A stretch of DNA of 64,000 nucleotides from Nonlabens arenilitoris (GTDB taxonomy: Bacteria; Bacteroidota; Bacteroidia; Flavobacteriales; Flavobacteriaceae), in assembly GCF_002954765.1 (NCBI RefSeq), contig NZ_MTPW01000001.1, positions 1,377,501 to 1,441,500 on the forward strand, read 5' to 3'. Each line of letters opens with the position of its first letter. Within the stretch, counting starts at the first letter, position 1. The notes beneath the pieces were generated by a model, which saw only the letters and a program-made list of their open reading frames with translations, was not told the DNA's origin and did not search any database. Of this stretch, positions 26,269-35,287 are shown one piece after another. The position numbers were made by a program, and so were the translations under genes.

Positions 26269-27267
26269 ATGAAAAACTTTACTTCACTTTTAAAATTATC
26301 TTTTGTAGCCGTATTATTCATATCCTGTAGTGGTGATGAATTAACTAATGCAGATCTTTATCAAGAAGATGTGCCTCAAAAAATATCTGACTATGTTAGC
26401 AATGATGCAGATTATACCATTTTCAAAGAAGCTATTGATGGTAGTGATATTCAAGGCTGGTTAGAGAACCAACAAAACATAACATTATTTGCTCCTACAA
26501 ATGTTGCTTTTGAAAATTATCTTTCTCAAAATGGAATGACTAGTATTACTCAAATTCCTGAAGATGAATTAAGACAATTACTTAAAAATCATGTCATAGA
26601 ATCTGAAGTTTTAATTAGTGATTTAAATACAGTTGAAGAGTTAATCGTAGAAACTATGGCTCAAACAACTTTTGAATCTTCTTCTCATATTATGTCTATT
26701 ATATCTAATCACGATGGACTTAAAATTAATGGAGTACCAGTAACGACTCCAGATATGTTATTTGAAAATGGAGTTGTACACTCAGTAGATCAGATTGTAG
26801 AGCCTTCTACAGCCAGAACATTTATTAATGAGTGCCTTGAGTTTGCTAGTTTTAGAGCTCTAATAGAGGAATCTGCAGATGCATCTATCGCTTTGACAAC
26901 ATTAGAGACTAAGTTTCAATCTGGTATCTCTCAAGAATTGACTGTATTTGTACCAGATAATGCTGCTATAGCAGCTTTTAAAACAGCTATCAATGCTGCC
27001 GATTCTAATAATAATGTTTCTCAGTCCATTAATTATGCGGTTAATACTCAATTATCTTTTCAAGAAAACTATGAGGTAAGTGAGCTATCTGATGGATTAG
27101 TGATCTCTACATTAGGTTCTGATGTTTCAACCTCTATGAATTCACAAAACGGTATTACGTTTAATACTGGTCCATTCAGTGAAGTGGTAAAATTCCGTTC
27201 TCAAGATTTTACATCTATTCAAACTTCTAACGGTATTCTACTATTAACAGATAAAGTACTTTTCTAA
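26269..27267 (+). CDS. Fasciclin (FAS1) domain lipoprotein
   Basis: 332 residues. The signal MKNFTSLLKLSFVAVLFISC gives a lipidated Cys20. Two FAS1 domains follow. The first, about residues 40-180, has NITLFAPTNVAFENYL and a closing FENGVVHSVDQIV; the second, about 185-332, has LTVFVPDNAAIAAF and ends SNGILLLTDKVLF. FAS1 domains mediate adhesion or bind polysaccharide or protein at the cell surface. The second domain is more diverged. It is monocistronic, with a -7 box upstream and a strong terminator downstream. Confidence 0.85.
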   Translation: MKNFTSLLKLSFVAVLFISCSGDELTNADLYQEDVPQKISDYVSNDADYTIFKEAIDGSDIQGWLENQQNITLFAPTNVAFENYLSQNGMTSITQIPEDELRQLLKNHVIESEVLISDLNTVEELIVETMAQTTFESSSHIMSIISNHDGLKINGVPVTTPDMLFENGVVHSVDQIVEPSTARTFINECLEFASFRALIEESADASIALTTLETKFQSGISQELTVFVPDNAAIAAFKTAINAADSNNNVSQSINYAVNTQLSFQENYEVSELSDGLVISTLGSDVSTSMNSQNGITFNTGPFSEVVKFRSQDFTSIQTSNGILLLTDKVLF

Positions 27268-27294
27268 ATTATAAATACTTCATGATTTTTATAA

Positions 27295-27326
27295 ATAAAG
27301 CTCCTAGGGTACTAGGAGCTTTATTT
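27295..27326 (+). terminator. Terminator of the fasciclin gene
   Basis: 13-bp perfect stem ATAAAGCTCCTAG / CTAGGAGCTTTAT with a 4-nt loop. Confidence 0.8.
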
Positions 27327-27348
27327 ATGCAGTAAGGTTAAGGTTAAT

Positions 27349-27382
27349 AAAAAACTCCATCTAGAATAGATGGAGTTTTTTT
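27349..27382. terminator. Bidirectional terminator, mainly for sdhB
   Basis: Stem ACTCCATCTA / TAGATGGAGT with a GAA loop, flanked by A and T runs. It is 27 bp past the sdhB stop on the minus strand. Confidence 0.85.
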
Positions 27383-27408
27383 AAATCTGTTAGTAAACTA
27401 ATGAGTAA

Positions 27409-28149
27409 CTAGATATTTGCCTTTAAATATTCACTGTTCATACGTGCAATATTTTCTAGTTTAATTCCTTTAGGACATTCAATCATACAAGCTCCTGTAT
27501 TTGTACAGTTACCAAATCCTTCTATATCCATTTGACGTACCATATTTTGCACACGATCAGTAGCCTCAATTTCACCTTGTGGTAATAAAGCATATTGAGA
27601 AACTTTAGCACTTGTAAATAACATCGCACTAGCATTTTTACATGCTGCAACACAAGCTCCACAACCTATACAAGTAGCTGAGTGAAATGCTTCATCTGCT
27701 TTTGCTTTTTCAATAGGAATAGAGTTAGCATCTTGAGTATTACCAGAGGTATTTACAGATACATAAGCACCAGCCTGCTGTATTCTATCAAAAGATGAAC
27801 GGTCCACAATTAAATCTTTAATCACAGGAAAAGCAGCTGCTCTCCATGGCTCAATGGTAATTGTATCTCCATCATTGAACTTTCTCATGTGCAATTGACA
27901 TGTGGTGGTCAACTTTTGAGGTCCATGAGGTTGTCCATTGATCATCATATTACAAGATCCACAGATACCTTCACGACAGTCATGGTCAAATTCTACTGGC
28001 TCCTCACCTTTATTAACTAATTCTTCATTTAAGATATCCATCATTTCAAGAAAAGACATGTCGCCATCTACACCATCTAGTGGATAAGTAACCATTTTTC
28101 CTTTGGCTTCAGGACCAGCCTGTCTCCATATTTTTAAAGTAAGTTTCAT
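27409..28149 (-). CDS. sdhB: Succinate dehydrogenase/fumarate reductase iron-sulfur subunit
   Basis: 246 residues. The N-terminal plant-ferredoxin-type domain carries the [2Fe-2S] ligands in [16 protein letters not shown] and the later TTCQLH. The C-terminal domain has [13 protein letters not shown] and [15 protein letters not shown], which hold the [4Fe-4S] and [3Fe-4S] clusters. It passes electrons from SdhA to the SdhC haem/quinone site at the inner face of the cytoplasmic membrane. The loop sequences and the length of about 245 fit the Bacteroidota/epsilon type with a single long cytochrome b subunit. It is last in the operon sdhC-sdhA-sdhB, 55 bp after sdhA, with a palindrome in the gap. 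Confidence 0.96.
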   Translation of the reverse strand: MKLTLKIWRQAGPEAKGKMVTYPLDGVDGDMSFLEMMDILNEELVNKGEEPVEFDHDCREGICGSCNMMINGQPHGPQKLTTTCQLHMRKFNDGDTITIEPWRAAAFPVIKDLIVDRSSFDRIQQAGAYVSVNTSGNTQDANSIPIEKAKADEAFHSATCIGCGACVAACKNASAMLFTSAKVSQYALLPQGEIEATDRVQNMVRQMDIEGFGNCTNTGACMIECPKGIKLENIARMNSEYLKANI

Positions 28150-28171
28150 ACTTTTTATATTTAGTTTGTCA

Positions 28172-28187
28172 CGCTTTCGCGAAAGCG
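28172..28187. repeat. 16-bp palindrome CGCTTTCGCGAAAGCG (exact)
   Basis: Located in the short sdhA-sdhB gap, in the middle of an operon. Confidence 0.85.
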
Positions 28188-28204
28188 GAACATTTAAAAT
28201 TCAA

Positions 28205-30207
28205 TTATTTATAAGAACGAGTTTTCAGTTCTACGTTCTCAAACACTAGGTCTTCCTTGTGTAATTTTGCATCACGTGGATTCTCGTTATATTCCCAAGC
28301 AGATACATATGCGTAGTTCACATCATCTCTCAGTGCTTCACCTTCTTCTGTCTGGTACTCTTCACGGAAGTGACCACCACAGCTTTCATTTCTATCTAAA
28401 GCATCTTTTGCAAACAGTTCTCCTAGTTCAAGGAAGTCTGCCACGCGACCAGCTTTTTCTAATTCTTGATTTTTAGTGTCTGTACTACCAGGAACTCTTA
28501 CGTTTTTCCAGAAATCAGCTCTCAATTCTGCGATTTCATCCATTGCGGTTTTTAGATCTGCAGCATTACGAGACATACCACATTTATTCCACATGATTAA
28601 ACCTAGCTTTTTGTGATAATAATCTACAGAGTGTAAACCAGCTCCATTCATTAATTTTGCAATTCGATCACGAGTTTCTTTTTCTGCTTGATCAAATTCT
28701 GCAGTATCTGTAGGAATTGGTCCAGTTCTAATCTCATCTGCAAGATAATCACCTATAGTATATGGCAATACAAAATAACCATCTGCAAGACCTTGCATTA
28801 AAGCACTAGCTCCTAGACGGTTTGCACCATGATCTGAGAAGTTTGCCTCACCAGCCGCAAAACATCCTGGTACAGTAGTTTGTAAGTTGTAATCTACCCA
28901 TAATCCACCCATTGTATAGTGAACAGCTGGGAAAATTTTCATAGGTACTTCATAAGGATTCTCATCTGTAATGTTCATATACATATCAAACAAGTTACCA
29001 TATTTTTTCTCGATTACTTTTTACCTAGAGCAATCATCTCTGCTTCACTTGCGTCTTTATGACCACTAGTAAGTGCTTCTATTTTTCCATATCTTAAGAA
29101 TGAAGCGGCAAAGTCAAGATAAACGGCATTACCTGTTTTATTAACTCCATAACCAGCATCACAACGTTCTTTTGCAGCACGTGATGCAACATCACGTGGT
29201 ACTAAGTTACCAAAGGCTGGATACCTTCTTTCTAGATAATAATCTCTATCTTCTTCTTTAAGATCTACACCTCTTAATTTACCTTCACGTATTGCTTTTG
29301 CGTCTTCTAAGTTTTTAGGAACCCAGATACGTCCATCATTACGTAGTGACTCTGACATTAATGTCAGTTTAGATTGATGTTCACCACTTACAGGTATACA
29401 TGTAGGGTGAATTTGTGTGTAACATGGGTTTGCAAAATAAGCACCACGGCGGTGTGTTCTCCATGCGGCCATCACGTTACTTCCCATAGCATTAGTAGAA
29501 AGGAAAAATACGTTTCCATAACCACCTGATGCTATAACCACAGCATGTGCGCCATGTCTTTCTATCTCACCAGTAACTAGGTTACGAGCAATAATACCGC
29601 GTGCTTTACCATCTACCTTTACGAGGTCTAACATCTCATGGCGGTTAAATGGCGTTACTTTACCACGGTTAATTTGTCTATTCAATGCAGAATATGCACC
29701 TAATAATAACTGTTGTCCAGTCTGTCCAGCTGCATAAAAAGTTCTAGAAACAAGTACACCACCAAAAGAGCGGTTGTCTAACAATCCACCATATTCACGT
29801 GCAAAAGGAACTCCTTGTGCTACACACTGGTCGATAATATTTGAAGATACTTCTGCAAGTCTGTGTACGTTTGCTTCACGAGATCTATAGTCACCACCTT
29901 TAATAGTATCATAGAATAAACGGAAATTCGAATCCCCATCACCTTGATAGTTTTTGGCAGCATTAATTCCACCTTGTGCTGCTATTGAGTGCGCACGACG
30001 TGGAGAATCGTTATAACAAAATGTCTTAACATTATATCCTAGCTCAGCTAGAGTTGCAGCGGCACTACCACCGGCAAGTCCTGTTCCTACAACGATAACA
30101 TCAATATTACGCTTGTTTGCAGGATTAACTAGATTAATGTGATTTTTATGATTTACCCACTTTTCAGCAAGTGGTCCTTTAGGTACTTTAGAATCTAATA
30201 CTGACAT
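28205..30207 (-). pseudogene. sdhA: Succinate dehydrogenase/fumarate reductase flavoprotein subunit, split by a one-base frameshift
   Basis: Two frames together make a complete, well conserved SdhA of about 667 residues. The N-terminal part (30207-29014) has [20 protein letters not shown], the covalent-FAD histidine region [11 protein letters not shown] and the active-site [11 protein letters not shown]. It stops after MIALGKK. The C-terminal part resumes at [24 protein letters not shown] and [14 protein letters not shown]. One extra A in the AAAAA run (minus strand; T5 at 29018-29022) restores [12 protein letters not shown]. Succinate oxidation should be needed in an aerobe and nothing else in the gene is decayed, so a sequencing or assembly error is the likeliest cause. 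It lies 12 bp after sdhC. Confidence 0.92.
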
Positions 30208-30219
30208 AATTTATTATTA

Positions 30220-30882
30220 TTAGTGAGTAAAGTGATGATACAATGCGATGAAAATGAAACCTGCAGGTATTATTACAGACCAGGCATAGGTTGCTTTTCT
30301 TAATCCTTCACCTTTATTAACTGCTTTTGCTCCCATGGACTGGAAAGAACTATTAAATCCATGCCATAAGTGCATTGCTAGTAAAATAAAAGAAATTACA
30401 TAAAGACCTACTCTTACTGGGCTTACAAATTTCTCTTTTAACTCTGGTAAATATCTTGTAGGATTTTCTGGTGCAAAGTCTATGTATTTTACTGTCATTT
30501 CATGAACCCAGAAGTCGTACATGTGCAATCCTAAAAATGCAAGAACAACCAGACCTGTAATAATCATATTACGAGACACCCAAGTTGAGTTTGCATTACC
30601 AGAATATTTTGAATATTTAATGGGACGTGCTTTGTTATTTTTAATTTCAAGAGCTATACCCATAACAAAGTGAACGATTAATCCACCTATAAGAATAGGT
30701 TGTGCAATGAATTGAACTAATGGGTTGTAGCCCATAAAGTGTGACCACTCATTAAAAGTGTCTGGTGCTATAACAGATGTAATGTTTATAACAAAATGCT
30801 GTGTTAGGAATACAACCAGAAACAGACCCGAAAGTGCCATTATCCACTTTCTAGCAATAGAAGATTTTACTAATGCGCTCAT
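30220..30882 (-). CDS. sdhC: Succinate dehydrogenase cytochrome b subunit
   Basis: About 220 residues and five membrane helices, the single-subunit b-type anchor (about 220-250 aa) typical of Bacteroidota and Wolinella-type quinol:fumarate reductases. Conserved features are SSIARKWIMALSGLFLVVFL at the start and histidines in helices (LTQHFVINIT, IVHFVMGIA, FLGLHMYDFWVHE, MHLWHGFNSSFQS) that would bind two haems b. I prefer ATG 30882 (MSALVKSS); an upstream in-frame ATG at 30906 overlaps the promoter -7 box. It is the first gene of sdhCAB. Confidence 0.93.
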   Translation of the reverse strand: MSALVKSSIARKWIMALSGLFLVVFLTQHFVINITSVIAPDTFNEWSHFMGYNPLVQFIAQPILIGGLIVHFVMGIALEIKNNKARPIKYSKYSGNANSTWVSRNMIITGLVVLAFLGLHMYDFWVHEMTVKYIDFAPENPTRYLPELKEKFVSPVRVGLYVISFILLAMHLWHGFNSSFQSMGAKAVNKGEGLRKATYAWSVIIPAGFIFIALYHHFTH

Positions 30883-30903
30883 GTATAATTTTTTAGTTTG
30901 ACG

Positions 30904-30934
30904 CAAAGATAACTTTCAGCCACTGGATTTTCAA
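30904..30934 (-). promoter_or_regulatory. Promoter of sdhCAB
   Basis: On the minus strand, TTG at 30934-30932, 20 bp, then TATCTTTG at 30911-30904, a consensus Bacteroidota promoter. The predicted transcript start is about 15-18 bp before ATG 30882. No other feature was seen in the remaining gap up to 31226. Confidence 0.7.
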
Positions 30935-31226
30935 TCGTTAGAGATAAAAGCATGACTACTCTGTCTTATTTGGATTGAATCTTAATAGCTTTAAGGCTGC
31001 TTTACTTTTTCAATAGTAGTAATAAGGTGTTTTTCCTTACGTAAGATATGTTAAGGTAGTGTTGGAATTTTTGCGAGTGTGCAATTTTTGATTATTGTCA
31101 TTATTTTTCTTTATACAGCAAATTTGATATGAAAAATGTAGCATAAGTTCTCAAGACGACCTTGTCCTTGAACTCTACTATCAAAATATAAATTAAAAAT
31201 TCTAGACTCCTAGCTCAATATACTAC

Positions 31227-34073
31227 CTACTCAACCATTTCAAGTACTTGCTCAGCACTTCCCGTATTACCAGTGATTTTCACTGTGTATTTCCCGACTG
31301 GTAAATAGGTTTTTCCGTTATCTGCGGTTTTAGGCTTGTCTTTGAATCGCTTAATACCAGATTTTGAAATAGAGCCATCATAAGTATAGAAATTCAAGCC
31401 TTTGTCTGCCGTTGTAGCTAGTTCTTGAATGGTTTTACCATTTTCATTGAGGATTTCTATTTTTACTTTACTGGCTGTTGGACTGTAAAAAGCAAGTTCT
31501 ATAGAAGGTTCCGGTCCTTCACTCCACATAAATCCTTTACTACCGTAACGAGAAGAAGCTCTTGTTTTATCAACTTTTGCAAAAGCGAAATCATTTCCTA
31601 TAATTTCTAGAGCATCTAAATCTGCTAGGTAAATAGAACGGCCGTGAGTTCCTACCAGTAAATGATTCTCTTCAGGCTGAATTTTTAAATCATGAACGGC
31701 TACTGGTGGCATTCCAACTGTGAGTAAGTTCCATGTGTTACCAGTATCAGTACTTATATAAGTAGCATTATCTGTTCCTACAAAAAGAATATGCTCTTTT
31801 TTAGGGTGCTCTATAATTACATTTACTGCTGATGTAGGTATTGATAATCCGATGTTCTTCCACGTTTTTCCATAATCTTCACTCATATATATATAAGGTG
31901 TAAAATCATCAAAACGGTAACCATTAAGAGTGACGTAAACACGCCCTTTTTTATGTTGAGATGCCACTACGCGACTCACCCAAAGATTTGCTGGCCAGCC
32001 ACCATTGAGTTGTTCCCATTCTACACCACCATCTTTAGTGACTTGCACCAGTCCATCATCAGTACCTGTGTAAATCAACCCAAATTGAAACGGCGATTCA
32101 CTGATGGTAGTTAGTGTTCCATAAGCTACATTTCCTTCTTTGCCACCTTGGGTTAAGTCTGGAGAAATAGCGGTCCAGTCATCACCTTGATTCATAGAAC
32201 GGTGCAATTTATTACCACCTAAGTATAAAATGTCTTGGTTATGAGAGCTCAGCAAAATAGGCGTTTGCCAGTTGAAACGGTATGGAGATTCTCCTAGTTC
32301 ATGTTTAGGCTGGATGTACTTGCGGTCGCCAGTTCCACGATTGATTCTAAAATAATTACCAAATTGATAACCCGTATAAACAATGTCGCTATTGCGTGAG
32401 TCAATCTGAATTTGCATACCGTCGCCACCCATTATGGTTTCCCATGGGTAATTACCACGCTGGTGCCATTCTCTATCTTCAGTAGCATTATGAGGACCTA
32501 CCCAAACGCCATTATCCTGTAAACCACCATAAATACGATATGGCTTTTGTAAGTCATAATTGATGGCATAAAACTGCCCTACACTAGGTGAATTGTTTTT
32601 AATCCAAGTCTCACCATCATCATAAGAGATGTTAAGTCCACCATCATTACCGTTGATAAGATGACCGCGTTTATTAGGATTAATCCATAGTGCGTGATGA
32701 TCTGCATGTACGTTTTCTCTTGAAATACTTTCCCAGTTCTTACCACCATCTTTAGATTTTATAATAGGGACACCCATCACGTAAACATGGTTCACATCGC
32801 TAGGATCTACGCGCACTTGAGCAAAGTAATATCCATAGCTGTAAAACACATCATCTATTTGACCTTCGTGTGTTTTGTTCCACGTTTTTCCACCATCATT
32901 ACTGCGGTATAGTTCGGCACCTTTTACAGGTGTATCAAATAGTTGTGTGTTTGCATTTTCAAGATATTTGGCCACATCTAGCGGTGTGGCATCACCACTG
33001 CGCACCATGTTTTTTACGTTGTCTGCTCGGTATTTTTCTTGGAAACCATTTCTTTTTAGAAACTTGTTAAGTTTATCGTTATCGAGTTTTAAGAAAGCCT
33101 CTTTAGACATGGATTTAAAGTCGTCTTTAGATAAGCTGTTTGCAGAGTCCGCTTTCGCGAAAGCGTTATTACCACTATCATCCTTATCTCTACGAAACTG
33201 TGAATCATGTATAGCATATACCGTGTTATCATCATATACAGCAAGCCCTATACGGCCTACACCAGAACCTACTGGGAAACCGCTTTTTTCTATCGTGATC
33301 TTATTCCATGTTTGTCCAGCGTCTATACTTTTATAAATAGCACTTGCATCGCCATCTCCATCAAAGTTCCATGCTTTACGGTCTTTTTCCCAGCTCGCAG
33401 CATACATAATATTAAAATTTTGAGGGCTGTGTGCTAGATCTATAAAACCAGCCATGTCTGTTGCAAAAAGTGTTTTTTTCCACGACTTTCCACCATCTTG
33501 AGTGGTGTAAATACCACGAGAATCACTTTTGGAATACAATGGTCCTGTCACAGCAACGATTACATGATCACCATTTGAAGGATTGATTAAGATACGACCT
33601 ATGTGATGTGAGTCTGTAAGCATAGGTTGACTCCATGTTTTTCCCCAATCTGTTGATTTTAAAACACCTATACCGGTATAGCTGCTACGGCTAGAGTTAT
33701 TTTCTCCAGTTCCTGCCCATATTGTTTTGGCAGTCCAATCTACCGCAATATCACCTAGGTTTATCGTTCCTGCACCATCCATAATAGGTGTGAAACTCGT
33801 TCCATTATTATTAGAATACCATAATCCACCACTAGCATAGGCTACTAACATTTCTGTAGGGTCTGCAGGGTTTACATCTACATCTACAACACGACCAGAC
33901 ATGATGGTAGGACCTACATTTTTAAATTTTAGGTTTTTAAATAGCGAGTTTTGCGCCATTTGTCGGTGTTGTTCTAGACCTTGTTGGACTTGAATTGCAG
34001 CAGTCGCTTTCGGGCTCTGACAAAAGCCTATGAAACTAGAAAATATTATGGCAAAGGATAGAACTTTGTTCAT
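31227..34073 (-). CDS. Exported BNR/YVTN-repeat beta-propeller protein (VPS10/sortilin-like)
   Basis: 948 residues with a Sec signal (MNKVLSFAIIFSSFIGFCQS). Repeated Asp-box (BNR) motifs S-x-D-x-G-x-T-W recur through the protein: STDWGKTWSQP, TQDGGKSWKKT, SIDAGQTWNKI, SNDGGKTWNKT, SKDGGKNWESI, SYDDGETWIKN, SEDYGKTWKNI and STDTGNTWNLL. These indicate one or two large beta-propellers. A charged insertion rich in Lys/Asp lies around 300-370, and a C-terminal beta domain of about 100 residues (GKYTVKITGNTGSAEQVLEM) follows. Related proteins are annotated as WD40/YVTN/BNR-like or glycosyl-hydrolase-like; no catalytic site is evident. Role unknown. Confidence 0.85.
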   Translation of the reverse strand: MNKVLSFAIIFSSFIGFCQSPKATAAIQVQQGLEQHRQMAQNSLFKNLKFKNVGPTIMSGRVVDVDVNPADPTEMLVAYASGGLWYSNNNGTSFTPIMDGAGTINLGDIAVDWTAKTIWAGTGENNSSRSSYTGIGVLKSTDWGKTWSQPMLTDSHHIGRILINPSNGDHVIVAVTGPLYSKSDSRGIYTTQDGGKSWKKTLFATDMAGFIDLAHSPQNFNIMYAASWEKDRKAWNFDGDGDASAIYKSIDAGQTWNKITIEKSGFPVGSGVGRIGLAVYDDNTVYAIHDSQFRRDKDDSGNNAFAKADSANSLSKDDFKSMSKEAFLKLDNDKLNKFLKRNGFQEKYRADNVKNMVRSGDATPLDVAKYLENANTQLFDTPVKGAELYRSNDGGKTWNKTHEGQIDDVFYSYGYYFAQVRVDPSDVNHVYVMGVPIIKSKDGGKNWESISRENVHADHHALWINPNKRGHLINGNDGGLNISYDDGETWIKNNSPSVGQFYAINYDLQKPYRIYGGLQDNGVWVGPHNATEDREWHQRGNYPWETIMGGDGMQIQIDSRNSDIVYTGYQFGNYFRINRGTGDRKYIQPKHELGESPYRFNWQTPILLSSHNQDILYLGGNKLHRSMNQGDDWTAISPDLTQGGKEGNVAYGTLTTISESPFQFGLIYTGTDDGLVQVTKDGGVEWEQLNGGWPANLWVSRVVASQHKKGRVYVTLNGYRFDDFTPYIYMSEDYGKTWKNIGLSIPTSAVNVIIEHPKKEHILFVGTDNATYISTDTGNTWNLLTVGMPPVAVHDLKIQPEENHLLVGTHGRSIYLADLDALEIIGNDFAFAKVDKTRASSRYGSKGFMWSEGPEPSIELAFYSPTASKVKIEILNENGKTIQELATTADKGLNFYTYDGSISKSGIKRFKDKPKTADNGKTYLPVGKYTVKITGNTGSAEQVLEMVE
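33150..33165. repeat. 16-bp palindrome CGCTTTCGCGAAAGCG (exact)
   Basis: Inside the BNR-repeat gene, in the charged insertion, where it encodes NAFAKAD. Confidence 0.85.
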
Positions 34074-34187
34074 GGATGTTTTTTTTGGTGCTTAAAGATA
34101 AGCAAGGCGGTTTTTAAAATTCTTATTCTAACATTTTTTTACCACGATGCTAACATAATCGTGATACACTTTTTATACTTTTCCAAC

Positions 34188-34996
34188 ATGAAAAAATATT
34201 ATTAACCTTATTTGCAGGTGCTTTATTAATATCTTGTAAGAGTGAAAACAAAAAAGAGGCATTACCTCTTCAAACAGAAATTGCACCAGTTGAGCAAATA
34301 GATTTATCTATATATCCTCCAGCATATCAAGATGTCCTAGCCGCACACGGTGGGCTTGCGCAATGGAACGCTATGCAAAGCCTCACTTTTACTATGCCTA
34401 AAGAAACAGGTAATGAGGTGCATACTACAGACTTAAAGTCACGCGATATTTTAATAGAAACTGATAAGTATCAAATAGGTTCTGAAAGTGGTAAGGTATG
34501 GCTGGCTCAAGACAGTACTTATTACCCTAAAGAACGTGCACGTTTTTATCACAACCTTATGTTTTATTTCTACACTATGCCATTTATCCTAGCAGACAAT
34601 GGAATAATGTACAGCGAGGTTGTTGCTTTAGAAAAAGATGGGATTTCATATCCAGGTCTTAAAATTGCATATAAGGCAAACGTAGGCGACTCACCAGATG
34701 ATGAGTATATTTTATACTATCATCCAGAAACTAAAAAGATGGAATGGCTAGCATATACCGTTACTAGAGGTCAAGGTTCTAAGTCAACAGATTTTCATTT
34801 TATAAAATACAATAAGTGGCAAGATGTAAATGGATTGTTATTACCTGAAGAATTAATCTGGTATAAAAGTGAAGATAATCTACCTACAGAAGCTAGAGGT
34901 GAACCAAGAGTTTTTACAAATGTTGATATTGATGCTAGTCATATGGGTGCAGATTATTATATGATACCAGATAATGGTATTTATGTAGATGAATAA
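34188..34996 (+). pseudogene. Lipoprotein (DUF6503-like), frameshifted in its signal peptide
   Basis: ATG 34188 is followed by a six-A run at 34191-34196, and its frame stops after five codons. One extra A would give MKKILLTLFAGALLISC, a perfect lipoprotein signal, joined to the long open frame that continues to 34996 for 269 residues in all. The mature part contains AAHGGLAQWNAMQSLTFTMP and later WQDVNGLLLPEELIWYK, which resembles DUF6503 proteins; that family name is from memory and moderately sure. Internal ATG 34373 would give a 207-residue protein without export signal, which is implausible. An undercalled homopolymer or a real inactivating change are both possible. Confidence 0.75.
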
Positions 34997-35050
34997 TATC
35001 TCACTTATTTATAGTAATTTAAGACCATCAACCACAATCTTTAAATTATT

Positions 35051-35155
35051 ATGGAAGTTGCAAGGTATATCATCATTGGAATTGTATTAGCTGCTATTTT
35101 ATTGCTTGTTATTACTTTTTTAAAAAATCAAAAAAAGCGTAAAAGAAGACCTTAA
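35051..35155 (+). CDS. Small single-helix membrane protein (34 aa)
   Basis: ATG GAA GTT ... CCT TAA encodes a 34-residue peptide: a short N-terminus (MEVAR), one hydrophobic helix of about 19 residues (YIIIGIVLAAILLLVITFL) and a strongly basic tail ending KKRKRRP. The layout, helix then a positive cytoplasmic tail, is that of a genuine small membrane protein. It lies alone in the 290-bp gap between the frameshifted lipoprotein and pepP. Function unknown; its reality is probable but not proven. Confidence 0.5.
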   Translation: MEVARYIIIGIVLAAILLLVITFLKNQKKRKRRP

Positions 35156-35287
35156 TTTTAAATGTTATAGATTTCTGTAAACCTTTGCTATCTGTTGTAG
35201 CATTGGTATCTTGCTGGCCGTTTTAATGCAATTACTTTAAAGTGTATTAAAATGAGCTTAATACTATTATTTACTACAAATTAAATT

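Noticed and set aside
30883..30906. Upstream ATG 30906 as the sdhC start
   Set aside because: It overlaps the TATCTTTG promoter box; ATG 30882 begins the conserved sequence.
32870..33437. Overlapping plus-strand open frames opposite the BNR-repeat gene
   Set aside because: No coding-like features; the minus strand carries clear Asp-box repeats across the same bases.
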